NCBI RefSeq assembly: GCF_014212055.1
Contig: NZ_JACJVO010000024.1
Coordinates: forward strand, 239,865 to 303,864
Direction: 5' to 3'
Origin: Cohnella zeiphila
GTDB taxonomy: Bacteria; Bacillota; Bacilli; Paenibacillales; Paenibacillaceae
DNA length: 64,000 nucleotides
Positions 25,379-33,336 of this stretch are shown here, in pieces (within the stretch, counting starts at the first letter, position 1; each line of letters starts with the position of its first letter). The translations under genes were made by a program, and so were the position numbers. The notes under the pieces were generated by a model. It worked only from the letters and a program-made list of their open reading frames with translations. It made no database searches and had not been told where the DNA came from.

Positions 25379-25558
25379 ATGAACCATCGTGGGCGCAACC
25401 GTCAGGAAGTCTCCAAGGCCGAAGTCCAGTCGACCAAGCTGAACCGTATGCCTTCGGAGGAACAGGACACGGAATTCTCCGCCGAACAAGCGGCGGAAGC
25501 GTTCGAACAGTGCAGCTCCTCTTCCTGCGGCTGCAGTACCGAGCAATCCCAGCGTTAA
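25379..25558 (+). CDS. Small hydrophilic Cys/Ser-tailed protein (59 aa)
   Basis: ATG 25379 has GGGAGGGG upstream and a strong terminator follows the stop. The product is hydrophilic, with a basic N-terminus (MNHRGRNRQEVSKAEVQSTK), an acidic middle (EEQDTEFSAEQAAEAFEQ) and the tail CSSSSCGCS. The KAEVQSTK to DTEFSAEQA segment vaguely recalls the YfhD family of small sporulation-associated proteins; that is uncertain. It is transcribed divergently from the response regulator, so the heptamer element may affect it too. Confidence 0.55.
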   Translation: MNHRGRNRQEVSKAEVQSTKLNRMPSEEQDTEFSAEQAAEAFEQCSSSSCGCSTEQSQR

Positions 25559-25573
25559 GCGCCGTTCCACGCG

Positions 25574-25618
25574 GAAGAAGCCGAGCCCCGATGCGGGCCC
25601 GGCTTCTTCTTTATTTTC
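25574..25618. terminator. Terminator, usable from both sides
   Basis: The stem GAAGAAGCCG(A)GCCC/GGGCCCGGCTTCTTC is followed by TTTATTTTCC on the + strand. It separates the small Cys/Ser gene from the convergent CBS gene. Confidence 0.85.
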
Positions 25619-25624
25619 CTTATA

Positions 25625-26080
25625 TTAGAGCAAGCTCTGAAAAGCGTGCCGGATGACGTTGCCCCGGCTGATGATGCCGACCAGCACGCCGTTTCGCTCC
25701 ACCGGCAGCTTCTTGATCCGTTTTTTTCCGAGAATTGCCGCGATCTCGTCGACTTCTTCCTCCCAATCCACCTTCATCACTTTTTTCTGGGCGATCTCCA
25801 TGACGTTCAAGCCGAGCAGCTTCCGCGCCCGATCCTCGAACTCCTCGTTATCCCCTTTGATAATCGTCGAGAAGTAGAAGAAGTCGAGAACCTGGTCTTG
25901 ATGCTTCCCGATATATCTCATAATATCCCCGTCGCTGATGTAGCCGACGATCTCGTTCCGGTCGTTGACGACCGGAAGACCGCTGATGCCGTGCTCGATG
26001 AACTTCTCGATGACGGAGCGGACGGTATCTTCCTCTTTAACTTTGTAAACGCGGCAGATCATGATGTCGCAAGCTTTCAT
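25625..26080 (-). CDS. CBS-domain pair protein
   Basis: A 151-residue protein made of two CBS motifs (about 7-60 and 95-150), each with the usual GLPVV/KLPVE and (I/V)GYISDGDI or VGIISRGNV signatures. A helical insert (GKHQDQVLDFFYFSTIIKG) lies between. Stand-alone CBS pairs bind adenosyl nucleotides and act as energy or redox sensors. The start is ATG 26080 with GGGGGAG upstream. Confidence 0.9.
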   Translation of the reverse strand: MKACDIMICRVYKVKEEDTVRSVIEKFIEHGISGLPVVNDRNEIVGYISDGDIMRYIGKHQDQVLDFFYFSTIIKGDNEEFEDRARKLLGLNVMEIAQKKVMKVDWEEEVDEIAAILGKKRIKKLPVERNGVLVGIISRGNVIRHAFQSLL

Positions 26081-26281
26081 CAAGGACTCCCCCTTAAACT
26101 AGCTGCATCATGAAACAATATTTTAATTGTATTATACAACCGGAGTGTGAGAAGTCAATAAGCAACTGCAGGAAATGACGGAAATCCGCCAAAAATGCAC
26201 GAATGCGCCATGGATTCCTTTTTGAAAAAAAAGGGGTGTAGTGATACCATATGGGCAACAGCGCAACGAGGTGATGAACGC

Positions 26282-26716
26282 ATGGAAGATCGTTCGCTCG
26301 AATTGATCGAACAAGAGATGACCTTGTTGGCGCGTCGCATAACCGCGATCGCGTCGGACAAAAGATTCGGCACCCTCGACCGTTCCGCCTACCTTCTGCT
26401 GAATCATATTTCCTTTCTTGGACCGTCCGGCGTGAAGGCGCTCGCCGAGGAGCTTCGCCTCGACATCTCCACCGTCAGCCGGCAGACGGCCGCGCTGGAG
26501 CAGAAAGGCTTCGTGATCCGCATACCCGACCCGAGGGACGGAAGGGCCTTTACCTTTCAGCTGTCGGAGACGGGAACGGCGGCGCTGAACGAGGACAGGC
26601 AGGCGAGACTCGCGCAGCTCCGGGCGCTGCTGGAAGAATGGAGCGAGGAAGAGCGGAGCAGCTTCGGCAAGCTGCTGAACAAGTTTAACCACACATTCAG
26701 CAAAGAGGAGGGATGA
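26282..26716 (+). CDS. MarR-family transcriptional regulator
   Basis: The 144-residue winged-helix protein has ALAEELRLDISTVSRQTAAL as recognition helix and RIPDPRDGRAFTFQLSETG as the wing. ATG 26282 is preceded by GAGGTGATG. No operator or clear target gene is visible; the next gene is a membrane protein 124 bases downstream. Confidence 0.9.
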   Translation: MEDRSLELIEQEMTLLARRITAIASDKRFGTLDRSAYLLLNHISFLGPSGVKALAEELRLDISTVSRQTAALEQKGFVIRIPDPRDGRAFTFQLSETGTAALNEDRQARLAQLRALLEEWSEEERSSFGKLLNKFNHTFSKEEG

Positions 26717-26840
26717 CGGATCCGGCCAGGACCGACCCCGACCTAAGTCGGGCTGCCGACTTCCCCAGAGCAGGAGGCTAATCTTTCTCCTTTCGTGATA
26801 AAGTTAAGACAATGAGTCTTATAACGAAGGAGTGAACAAG

Positions 26841-27377
26841 ATGAGTGTCAACCGGAACGCCCTAACCGGCGTCCTCCTGATCGCGCTTGCCGGCTTGATT
26901 GCCCTCAAGCTGCACGGGTCGTGGTCGGCCGGCTCGATCTTCGAGTATTTCTGGCCCACGATTTTCGTGATCCCGGTCGGCGTCTTTTTCCACTGGCTGT
27001 ATTTCTTCCTGAACCAGCGCGGCGTCGGACTGCTCGTGCCGGGCGGCGTTATCCTGACCGTCGGCCTCGTATGCCAGGTCGCCACCCTGTTCGACAGCTG
27101 GGACATCATGTGGCCGGGCTTCATTTTCGCGCCCGCGGCCGGCTTGCTGGAGCTGTATCTGTTCGGAAACCGCAATCGCTGGCTGCTCATTCCGATCAAC
27201 ATCCTGACGGTGCTGTCGGTTCTGTTCTTCGCCGTCTTCGCGGTCGGAGCCCTGCTTGGCCACTTGTCCGGCCTGAAGCCGCTTCTCGTGCTCGGCATGG
27301 TCGTGATCGGCTTCTGCATGCTGTTCATGAGAAAGAAGGACAACGCCTTCTCGTCTCAAAGGGAGCCTTGGGAGTAA
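26841..27377 (+). CDS. Membrane protein, LiaF-TM/DUF5668-like
   Basis: The 178-residue protein has about six hydrophobic segments in short pairs, with FEYFWPTIFVIPVGVFFHWL and DSWDIMWPGFIFAPAAGLLE. Both the W-P pairs and the arrangement resemble LiaF N-terminal or DUF5668 proteins. The start is ATG 26841 after GAAGGAG. The role is unknown; related proteins often accompany cell-envelope stress systems. Confidence 0.7.
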   Translation: MSVNRNALTGVLLIALAGLIALKLHGSWSAGSIFEYFWPTIFVIPVGVFFHWLYFFLNQRGVGLLVPGGVILTVGLVCQVATLFDSWDIMWPGFIFAPAAGLLELYLFGNRNRWLLIPINILTVLSVLFFAVFAVGALLGHLSGLKPLLVLGMVVIGFCMLFMRKKDNAFSSQREPWE

Positions 27378-27405
27378 GCCGTACAGGCCGCCCTCGCTTC
27401 GCGCC

Positions 27406-27438
27406 GAAGCCCGCCTTCCCTTACGGAAGACGGGCTTC
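27406..27438 (+). terminator. Terminator after the membrane protein
   Basis: Stem GAAGCCCGCCTTCC / GGAAGACGGGCTTC with loop CTTAC, then TTCATGTT. Confidence 0.75.
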
Positions 27439-27521
27439 TTCATGTTCACAGTGCTTGCGCCGCGGAATAAATCCCGGCCGCATCCTTCATAATAACGGGG
27501 ATCAACTTCGAAGAAGGAGCG

Positions 27522-27713
27522 ATGCGGCTTATGCCAGATAACTTGGAAAGTTCGTACGACTGCTCCAATGCGGGAGAAGACTTGCACCAACTGAAGCAAG
27601 AGCTGGCTTCGCTACGCGGACGGGGCTCGGAAAGCCCGGAAGACCAAGAGGCGATCAACCGGCTTGAGAACCAGATCTCGTTCATTCTGAACAAGTGCGA
27701 CATTAACCGCTAA
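27522..27713 (+). CDS. Small acidic coiled-coil protein (63 aa or 60 aa)
   Basis: The frame has GAAGGAG upstream; ATG 27531 gives better spacing than ATG 27522. The sequence is charged and helical (LHQLKQELASLRGRG, then EDQEAINRLENQISFILNKC), with two cysteines. A strong terminator follows four bases after the stop, supporting a real monocistronic gene. No family recognised. Confidence 0.65.
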   Translation: MRLMPDNLESSYDCSNAGEDLHQLKQELASLRGRGSESPEDQEAINRLENQISFILNKCDINR

Positions 27714-27718
27714 GATAA

Positions 27719-27737
27719 CCCCGCAAAGCGGGGCTTT
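27719..27737 (+). terminator. Terminator after small coiled-coil gene
   Basis: CCCCGC AAA GCGGGG followed by CTTTTCTT. Confidence 0.9.
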
Positions 27738-27780
27738 TCTTCGAAGCGGACTCAGGTACTTTGCGGGGCAGAGACCCCGT

Positions 27781-27872
27781 TAGCCGATTTTTTCGGCTAT
27801 CGGCATCCGTTCGGCCTGCCCCGACGTCCCGCTAGCCGATTTTTTCGGCTGTCGGCATCCGTTCGGCCCGCC
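27781..27872. repeat. Two direct copies of a 40-bp hairpin element
   Basis: Copies at about 27781-27820 and 27833-27872 share TAGCCGATTTTTTCGGCT, then (A/G)TCGGCATCCGTTCGGCC. Each opens with a perfect stem AGCCGA/TCGGCT around a T-rich loop. They lie in a non-coding gap between the coiled-coil gene and the UDG-fold gene. They could be a small mobile repeat or duplicated terminator-like stems. Confidence 0.7.
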
Positions 27873-27913
27873 ATGGGACTGCAATAGCCACTTGGGGAGC
27901 TTTTATACTTTTT

Positions 27914-28666
27914 TTATTTTTTAAATAACCGGACGGCCTCCGCAAGCTGCCGTTCCATGGCTTCCCGGGCGGATGCGAACTGCCGGTAACGGTGCCCGTT
28001 CGCTCCCGAAGGGTGCGGGAATCCCCACAGGCACAGGCGTCCGTCCAAGGTTCCCTCCCGTTCGAGCAGGCGAAGGACCTTCTCCACGGTTTTGCCGAGC
28101 GGAACGATCAGGGACCGCTGCAAAAGGCCAAACTCCTGCTTCATATCGGTCACGGCCCGGTCCAGCAAAAACGGCGTCGTCAGCAAGCTCGGGCTCGATC
28201 CGGTATAATTCTGCCGTTTCCGGAACGCCGGATAACGCAGAACCGAGGTCGAGTGCAGCAGTGGCCGATGCTCCCCGAACAGCTCCCGGCTGGACCGGAT
28301 CCCCAGCAGTCCGGGAAGTCCCAGCTCGTCCAGCATGGCCGTCAGATCGGACCGCATGCTGCCCGCGAAGCTCGCCTCCTCTTTCGCTCGCCGGCACGCC
28401 TCCTCGTCCGTTGATCCCTCGAGCAGCGCCAAGCGCGCCTCCCGAATCGAGATCCTCATCTGCGCCAAGCCCGGCGTGATGCCGACGATCGCGATCTGCG
28501 CTTCCGGGTTGAGATATTCGTTATGGGGAGCGTAATACGTCTCCAGTTCCCCTTGCCGCGCCATCCGGAATTCATCCGTCAGCAGCTCCTCGCGTGTCCA
28601 GGAACGGCCCCCGGGAAGGGTAAGAATCGCCTCTCTATACGTTTGCAGATGACGGGATATCAGCAT
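27914..28666 (-). CDS. Uracil-DNA-glycosylase-fold protein
   Basis: The 250-residue protein carries the UDG-superfamily frame: AIVGITPGLAQM (motif 1, GxxPG) near residue 60 and WGFPHPSGANGHR (motif 3, HPSGxN) near 215. The usual catalytic Asp or Asn of motif 1 is not evident, so it may be a relative without classical uracil excision. ATG 28666 has GGGAGGG upstream. It is monocistronic, divergent from the AraC-like gene. Confidence 0.7.
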   Translation of the reverse strand: MLISRHLQTYREAILTLPGGRSWTREELLTDEFRMARQGELETYYAPHNEYLNPEAQIAIVGITPGLAQMRISIREARLALLEGSTDEEACRRAKEEASFAGSMRSDLTAMLDELGLPGLLGIRSSRELFGEHRPLLHSTSVLRYPAFRKRQNYTGSSPSLLTTPFLLDRAVTDMKQEFGLLQRSLIVPLGKTVEKVLRLLEREGTLDGRLCLWGFPHPSGANGHRYRQFASAREAMERQLAEAVRLFKK

Positions 28667-28837
28667 GCATCGTTCCCTCCCGAAGCCTCTTCTCGTCTCA
28701 TTCTGTCATAAGGTCTCCCGTTTTGCCAATTCGCTTGCCAGGCAAGGAGGTCTCCTTTATGCTGGCCTTAGATCCTGTCCGTATGCTGTCCGCGAAAAGC
28801 ACGGAAGATCAGGACAGCCCGATCCTGAGGAGATAGG

Positions 28838-29722
28838 ATGGAAACCGAGGAGGAGTTGCGCTTGGAATGGCTGAACCGGATGAAGAACGCGCTTGACCTG
28901 ATCGAGGAGCGAATGGAAGAACGGTTGGATCTGGACGAGATCGCGAAAGCGGCCTACTCGTCTCCGTTCCACTTCCAGCGGATGTTCCATATGCTGACCG
29001 GAATGACCGTCGCCGATTACGTGCGCAAGCGCAAGCTGACGCTGGCGGCCCAAGAATTGGCCGCGTCATCGGCCAAAGTGTTGGACGTCGCGCTGAAATA
29101 CGGTTACGACTCGCCGGAAGCGTTCGCCAAGGCGTTCCGCAGAATTCACGGCATCTCCCCGTCCGAAGCGCGGAATCCGGGCGTCGGCCTCAAAGCGTTC
29201 CCGAGACTCATCTTCCACCTATCGCTGAAGGGAGACCAGGAAATGAATTATCGGATTGAGGAAAAAGAAGCTTTTGCGATTGTCGGAAAAGCCCTGCGGA
29301 CGACTTGCGAGAACGGAGAACAAATGCGGCGCATCCCTCTGTTCTGGGAGGAATGCCATCGCGACGGCACGACGGATCGTCTGGCCTCCGTCACGACCGA
29401 CGGCCTCTTGCTCGGAGCCGTCCTTGACATGCAGGCGGGGCAAGACGAAATGACCTACATGGTCGCGGCCCGGAGCGACCTCCCGGAGCCCGGGGAAGGG
29501 TACAGCCGGCGCACGATTCCCGCCCTCACTTGGGCGATCTTCCCCTCGTCGGGACCGCTTCCCGGATCGATCCAGGGCGTCTTTCAACGGATCTACCAGG
29601 AATGGTTCCCCTCCTCCGGCTACGAGCATGCAGGAGGCCCCGAGATCGAGGCTTACCCGCGCGGCGATACGACGGCGGAAGACTACCGCTGCGAAGTGTG
29701 GGTTCCAATCGTGAAAAAATAA
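28838..29722 (+). CDS. AraC-family regulator with GyrI-like effector domain
   Basis: The 294-residue protein has two AraC helix-turn-helix motifs at residues about 8-110 (LDLDEIAKAAYSSPFHFQRM and VLDVALKYGYDSPEAFAKAF). A GyrI-like/effector-binding domain follows (about 130-294) and ends CEVWVPIVKK. The layout resembles Rob/YdeE-type drug-responsive activators. ATG 28838 has GAGGAGATAGG. It is closed by a strong bidirectional terminator. Confidence 0.93.
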   Translation: METEEELRLEWLNRMKNALDLIEERMEERLDLDEIAKAAYSSPFHFQRMFHMLTGMTVADYVRKRKLTLAAQELAASSAKVLDVALKYGYDSPEAFAKAFRRIHGISPSEARNPGVGLKAFPRLIFHLSLKGDQEMNYRIEEKEAFAIVGKALRTTCENGEQMRRIPLFWEECHRDGTTDRLASVTTDGLLLGAVLDMQAGQDEMTYMVAARSDLPEPGEGYSRRTIPALTWAIFPSSGPLPGSIQGVFQRIYQEWFPSSGYEHAGGPEIEAYPRGDTTAEDYRCEVWVPIVKK

Positions 29723-29726
29723 TCGA

Positions 29727-29772
29727 AAAGCCGGCAGCCGGAGCGCATAAAGGCGCGTGGGCTGCCGGCTTT
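29727..29772. terminator. Bidirectional terminator
   Basis: A 13-bp perfect stem AAAGCCGGCAGCC/GGCTGCCGGCTTT lies between the convergent AraC-like and NIF3 genes. Confidence 0.85.
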
Positions 29773-29787
29773 GGGCCTGTAGAGCAG

Positions 29788-30582
29788 CTATAGAACCAGC
29801 GACAGAGGATCGCCCGATGCCAGGTGGACGATCCGGACGCCCGGCAGCAGCGGCTGCAGCCATTCGACCAGGTAGCGCATGCCGTCGTCCTCGCTCGCGA
29901 AATGGCCGAGCACGACAAGCCCCCGCGGCCTCCCGGCCGCCGAGGCGTCGCGGGCGTATTCGCACGTCTGCCATTCGGCCGTCTCTCCGCAGACGACGAC
30001 ATCGACGTCGTCGCGCCGCAGCGCCTGAACCTGCCTCTCCCCGCCGGGAGCGCCGAGCAGCATGGCGACCTCCCGGCAGGTCATGTCCGGGTTGCCTGCG
30101 ATGCGCACGTACGGCAGCGACAGCTTGCTTTTGAGCTCTTGGGCCAGGCTCCGCAGCGTAGTCGGCGGAACGACGGCCATTCCTTCGCGGGACGGATCCA
30201 GGTAGCTCTCCCAGCCGAGCTTCCGCGCGACGCCGGTCCGAATGCCGTCCGGCCGGTGCGCATGCCAGTAGTCATGGAATCTCCATACCGTAAGGCCGAG
30301 CTCCTCCAGCCTCCGGAGCTTCGCTTCCCGAACCGGGTCTCCGCCCCAATCCTCCATGCGGTCGTAATGGTCGTAGAACGTCGGCTCGTGCGTGACGATG
30401 AGGTTCGCGCCCGATTCCTTCGCCTTCTCCATCACGTCGAACGTGACCGTAAAAGCCGTAGCGATTCCCGTCAGCGGAAGGGCCGGATTTCCGACTTTGA
30501 CGGTGTCGACGGAATCCGCCCGGGGAGCCCCCGGAATACGGGCGACGATCGCGTCGATCGCCTCCTGGATGGTAACGCTCAT
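29788..30582 (-). CDS. NIF3-family dinuclear metal protein
   Basis: The 264-residue member of the NIF3/YqfO-like family has LIVTHEPTFYDHYDR (metal ligand HE) near residue 65, an AWRFHDYWHAHRPDG-like WRFHDYWHAH stretch near 100 and a C-terminal LVVLGHFASEDDGM carrying the last ligands. The family binds two metal ions and is often called GTP cyclohydrolase I type 2; the true substrate is unknown. It lacks the middle PII-like domain of YqfO. Confidence 0.88.
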   Translation of the reverse strand: MSVTIQEAIDAIVARIPGAPRADSVDTVKVGNPALPLTGIATAFTVTFDVMEKAKESGANLIVTHEPTFYDHYDRMEDWGGDPVREAKLRRLEELGLTVWRFHDYWHAHRPDGIRTGVARKLGWESYLDPSREGMAVVPPTTLRSLAQELKSKLSLPYVRIAGNPDMTCREVAMLLGAPGGERQVQALRRDDVDVVVCGETAEWQTCEYARDASAAGRPRGLVVLGHFASEDDGMRYLVEWLQPLLPGVRIVHLASGDPLSLVL

Positions 30583-30636
30583 CGTGCTTCTCCTCCTATT
30601 TTCATCATGAGATGCGTTTTCCCGTACTCGCCTGCT

Positions 30637-31317
30637 TTACCGGACCATTCCGCTGCGCAGAGCCGCCACCACGGCCTGCGTGCGATCCTCGCATCCGAAC
30701 TTCTGAAGGATCCGATGGACGTGCGACTTGACCGTTCCTTCCGTAATGACCAGCTTCCGGGCAATCTCGTCGTTGCGCAGCCCATAGGACATCTCCTGCA
30801 AAATCTCTTTCTCCCGTTCCGTCAGCGGCTCGAGCAGAATCCCGGAACCGTCCGGGCCTGCTTCCCTGCGGGAATTCCCGAAGGTTTGGGCCACGCGGGA
30901 CAAAGCCTGGGCCGCCCGTCCGGTCTTGAAGACGGCCTCGCCGCGGGAGGCGGCCCGGATCGCCGCCAGCATCGATTCCGCCTCTTCGTCCTTCAGCAGA
31001 TAGCCGACCGCGCCGGAGCGGATTCCCTGGTAAATGTACTCCTGATCGTCGAAAGTGGTCAAGATGACGATCTTCGTCTCGGGGAGGCGGCGCACGATCT
31101 CGGCCGTCGCCTCGATCCCGGACATCCGCGGCATCCGAACGTCCATCAGAATGACGTCCGGCTTCACCTTCCCGGCGATCTCCACCGCCTCCTGCCCGTC
31201 CGACGCCTCCCCCGCGAGCCGCATATCGTTCTGAAGCCCGATAATGTAGCCGAACCCCTGCCGAATCATCTTCTGATCGTCCGCCAGCAGCACCTGAATG
31301 ATTTTTTCGGCCGGCAT
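30637..31317 (-). CDS. NarL/FixJ-type response regulator
   Basis: The 226-residue regulator has a receiver domain with Asp in DVILMDVRMPRMSG (about residue 60), VILTTFDD and VGYLLKDEE. A C-terminal LuxR-type helix-turn-helix follows (LTEREKEILQEMSYGLRNDE, then KLVITEGTVKSHV). It lies two bases after its kinase stop, forming a two-component pair. Confidence 0.95.
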   Translation of the reverse strand: MPAEKIIQVLLADDQKMIRQGFGYIIGLQNDMRLAGEASDGQEAVEIAGKVKPDVILMDVRMPRMSGIEATAEIVRRLPETKIVILTTFDDQEYIYQGIRSGAVGYLLKDEEAESMLAAIRAASRGEAVFKTGRAAQALSRVAQTFGNSRREAGPDGSGILLEPLTEREKEILQEMSYGLRNDEIARKLVITEGTVKSHVHRILQKFGCEDRTQAVVAALRSGMVR

Positions 31318-31319
31318 GC

Positions 31320-32483
31320 TTATTCCTCCTCCCGCGCTTCAGGCTCCGGCAATTCCGCGACAATCATAAGCCCGTGGGGAGACTGCGCCGTTACATGCAG
31401 ACTGCCGCCCGTCTCCTCCAGCCTTCTGCGCATCATGCGCAGACCGAATCCTTCCTCGAACGGCTGTCCCGGTTCCGCGATCCCGTTGTCTCGAATGCTC
31501 AGCCGCAGCCCCCCTCGCTTCTCCGACAGCCGCACCTCCACCCGCGTGGCGCGAGAGTGGCGAATGACGTTCGTCACCGCTTCCTGAAGCACCCGGTACA
31601 GCGTCTCGAAAGCCGCTGTGTCCAGATCCTCGTCCGTCAGATCCGTCTCGAACGAGCATTCGATGGAGGCGGATGCATCGGCCCGGGCGAGCAGCGCCCG
31701 CAGCGCGGCGATGCCGGGAAGCGACGGGTCTCCGGCCATGGCGTGAACGGAGTTGCGAATGTCCTGAAGCCCCTGCCGGGCGACGGTCAGCATCTCGTCC
31801 AGCGCCTGAACCGAGCCTTCCGGATCCTGCTTGACCCGGTAGCGCAGCGCCTGCATCTGCACGATCAGCGAAGTCAGGCTGTGTCCGACGGAGTCATGGA
31901 TCTCTCCGGCGATCCGCGTCCGCTCTTCCAGCACCGCGTTGCGCATGACTTGAGCCGACGCGTCCTGAAGCCGGACATAAGCGTCCTGGAGCTCGGCCAG
32001 ATGGCGCTGGTCGGCCTCGAAGATCTTGTTGCGCTGAATGCGGCTTTGCACGAAAAAATAGAAAAGCACCGACATCAGAACAAAAGACAAGATATTGATG
32101 ACGTCGTCCTTGCCGTATCGGATATACAGGATCGCCGCGAGAAACAATACCGAGATCAGCGGAATCGGAGATCGCGTGATCGAGAGCCTGACCGACAGGG
32201 ACACCATCCAGACGGCGAACAGATAAATCATGGCCGGCTCTTGAAAGAGAATCAAGTCGGCCGCCGTCTCTGCGGCCAGAATGCCGGTACCGGCGAGCAG
32301 CCGCGGCAGCGTCCACCACCCCTTAGGCAAGAGCGGCAAGAAAGCATAAGACAGTCCGATAGCGAGATGGAGCCAAACCTGCCCCGGAGGTCCTTCGAAC
32401 ATTTTGCTGACATTCATAAGGAGCAGAATCACGACCGCGCTGATCAGCGATCTCCGGTGAACCTGGAACATTGCCCGCTGCAC
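31320..32483 (-). CDS. NarL-type sensor histidine kinase (HisKA_3)
   Basis: I start at GTG 32483 after AGGGGGCG; a longer frame to 32684 lacks a site. The kinase of about 387 residues has several N-terminal membrane segments and a short coiled coil. HisKA_3 follows with phospho-His in ERTRIAGEIHDSVGHSLTSL, then an HATPase with IRDNGIAEP and EGFGLRMMRRRLEETGGSL. It is DesK/LiaS-like in layout. The membrane part probably senses envelope or lipid state (inference). Confidence 0.9.
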   Translation of the reverse strand: MQRAMFQVHRRSLISAVVILLLMNVSKMFEGPPGQVWLHLAIGLSYAFLPLLPKGWWTLPRLLAGTGILAAETAADLILFQEPAMIYLFAVWMVSLSVRLSITRSPIPLISVLFLAAILYIRYGKDDVINILSFVLMSVLFYFFVQSRIQRNKIFEADQRHLAELQDAYVRLQDASAQVMRNAVLEERTRIAGEIHDSVGHSLTSLIVQMQALRYRVKQDPEGSVQALDEMLTVARQGLQDIRNSVHAMAGDPSLPGIAALRALLARADASASIECSFETDLTDEDLDTAAFETLYRVLQEAVTNVIRHSRATRVEVRLSEKRGGLRLSIRDNGIAEPGQPFEEGFGLRMMRRRLEETGGSLHVTAQSPHGLMIVAELPEPEAREEE

Positions 32484-32702
32484 GGCGATCGCCCCCTCTA
32501 ATAGGATCAGGAAATTCCCGGTTCCTCTCCTGCCGTCGGCCTTATCATAAGGGAATTTCGGCAGCGCGCCAAGCGGAAACGGCATGTTTCTATCTGCAGA
32601 TAGAGCCGGGCGATGCCAAACTTCTACCTGCAGTCGGTCGTGCCTCCCGCTCATTTCGCGTAGGATAATAGCAGATCGAAACACCGGAAGGAGTTATCAA
32701 CC

Positions 32703-33242
32703 ATGCATTTCAGCGTTCAACTTGTTCTCATTGTTTGTCTCGTCGCGTTCGCCGTTTACCGCCGGGTGAGGCGCACCGTCGGCTGGCAGACGCTTCGTCC
32801 GAAGAGCATGACCGTCCGCTCCGTCATCCTCTGCGTCCTCGGCGTGCTGTTCCTGGTGCTCGGCGGGCTGCATCCGGTCAGCCTCGTTTCCGACATTATC
32901 GGCATCGTGCTTGGTATCGTACTCGCTTACGTCGGCGCAAGCTTGACCCGGTTCGAGCAGCGCGGAGGCAAGCTGCAGTATCTGCCGAATCCTTGGCTGG
33001 GGACGATCGTAACCGTTCTGTTTCTCGGCCGGCTGGCCTACCGGATGTATTGGATGTTCTCGCGGAGCGGACAAGACGCGATGCAGAACGTCTCGGGCGC
33101 CGGAGCGAACCCTTTCACCGGCATGGGCGGCAGCTCCTGGGCAGCCGGGCTCATGATGATCATGTTCGCCTATTATGTTGCCTATGCGGTCCTGTTGTTA
33201 CGCGGGAGCAGCAACCATCGGTCTTCGATTCGCATCGGGTGA
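32703..33242 (+). CDS. DUF1453/CcdC-like membrane protein
   Basis: The 179-residue protein has four or five membrane helices and an RRVRRTVGWQTLRPKSM cytoplasmic loop near residue 20-40. VLGIVLAYVGASLTRFEQRG and PNPWLGTIVTVLFLGRL follow. This pattern fits the DUF1453 (CcdC-like) family; the role is unclear. ATG 32703 has GAAGGAG. It is divergent from the kinase. Confidence 0.7.
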   Translation: MHFSVQLVLIVCLVAFAVYRRVRRTVGWQTLRPKSMTVRSVILCVLGVLFLVLGGLHPVSLVSDIIGIVLGIVLAYVGASLTRFEQRGGKLQYLPNPWLGTIVTVLFLGRLAYRMYWMFSRSGQDAMQNVSGAGANPFTGMGGSSWAAGLMMIMFAYYVAYAVLLLRGSSNHRSSIRIG

Positions 33243-33274
33243 GGATCGGGAAGTACGGACTCTCCGCAAGACGA

Positions 33275-33315
33275 GAAGAAGCGCTAGGGCCGCAAGCGGC
33301 CCTAGCGCTTCTTCT
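33275..33315. terminator. Bidirectional terminator
   Basis: A perfect stem of 19 bp, GAAGAAGCGCTAGGGCCGC/GCGGCCCTAGCGCTTCTTC with loop AA, separates two convergent genes. Confidence 0.9.
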
Positions 33316-33336
33316 TAATGCGAATGGTCCTGCCGA

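Noticed and set aside
27781..27872. CRISPR array
   Set aside because: Only two copies, with a spacer of about 12 bases and a T-rich hairpin; no cas genes.
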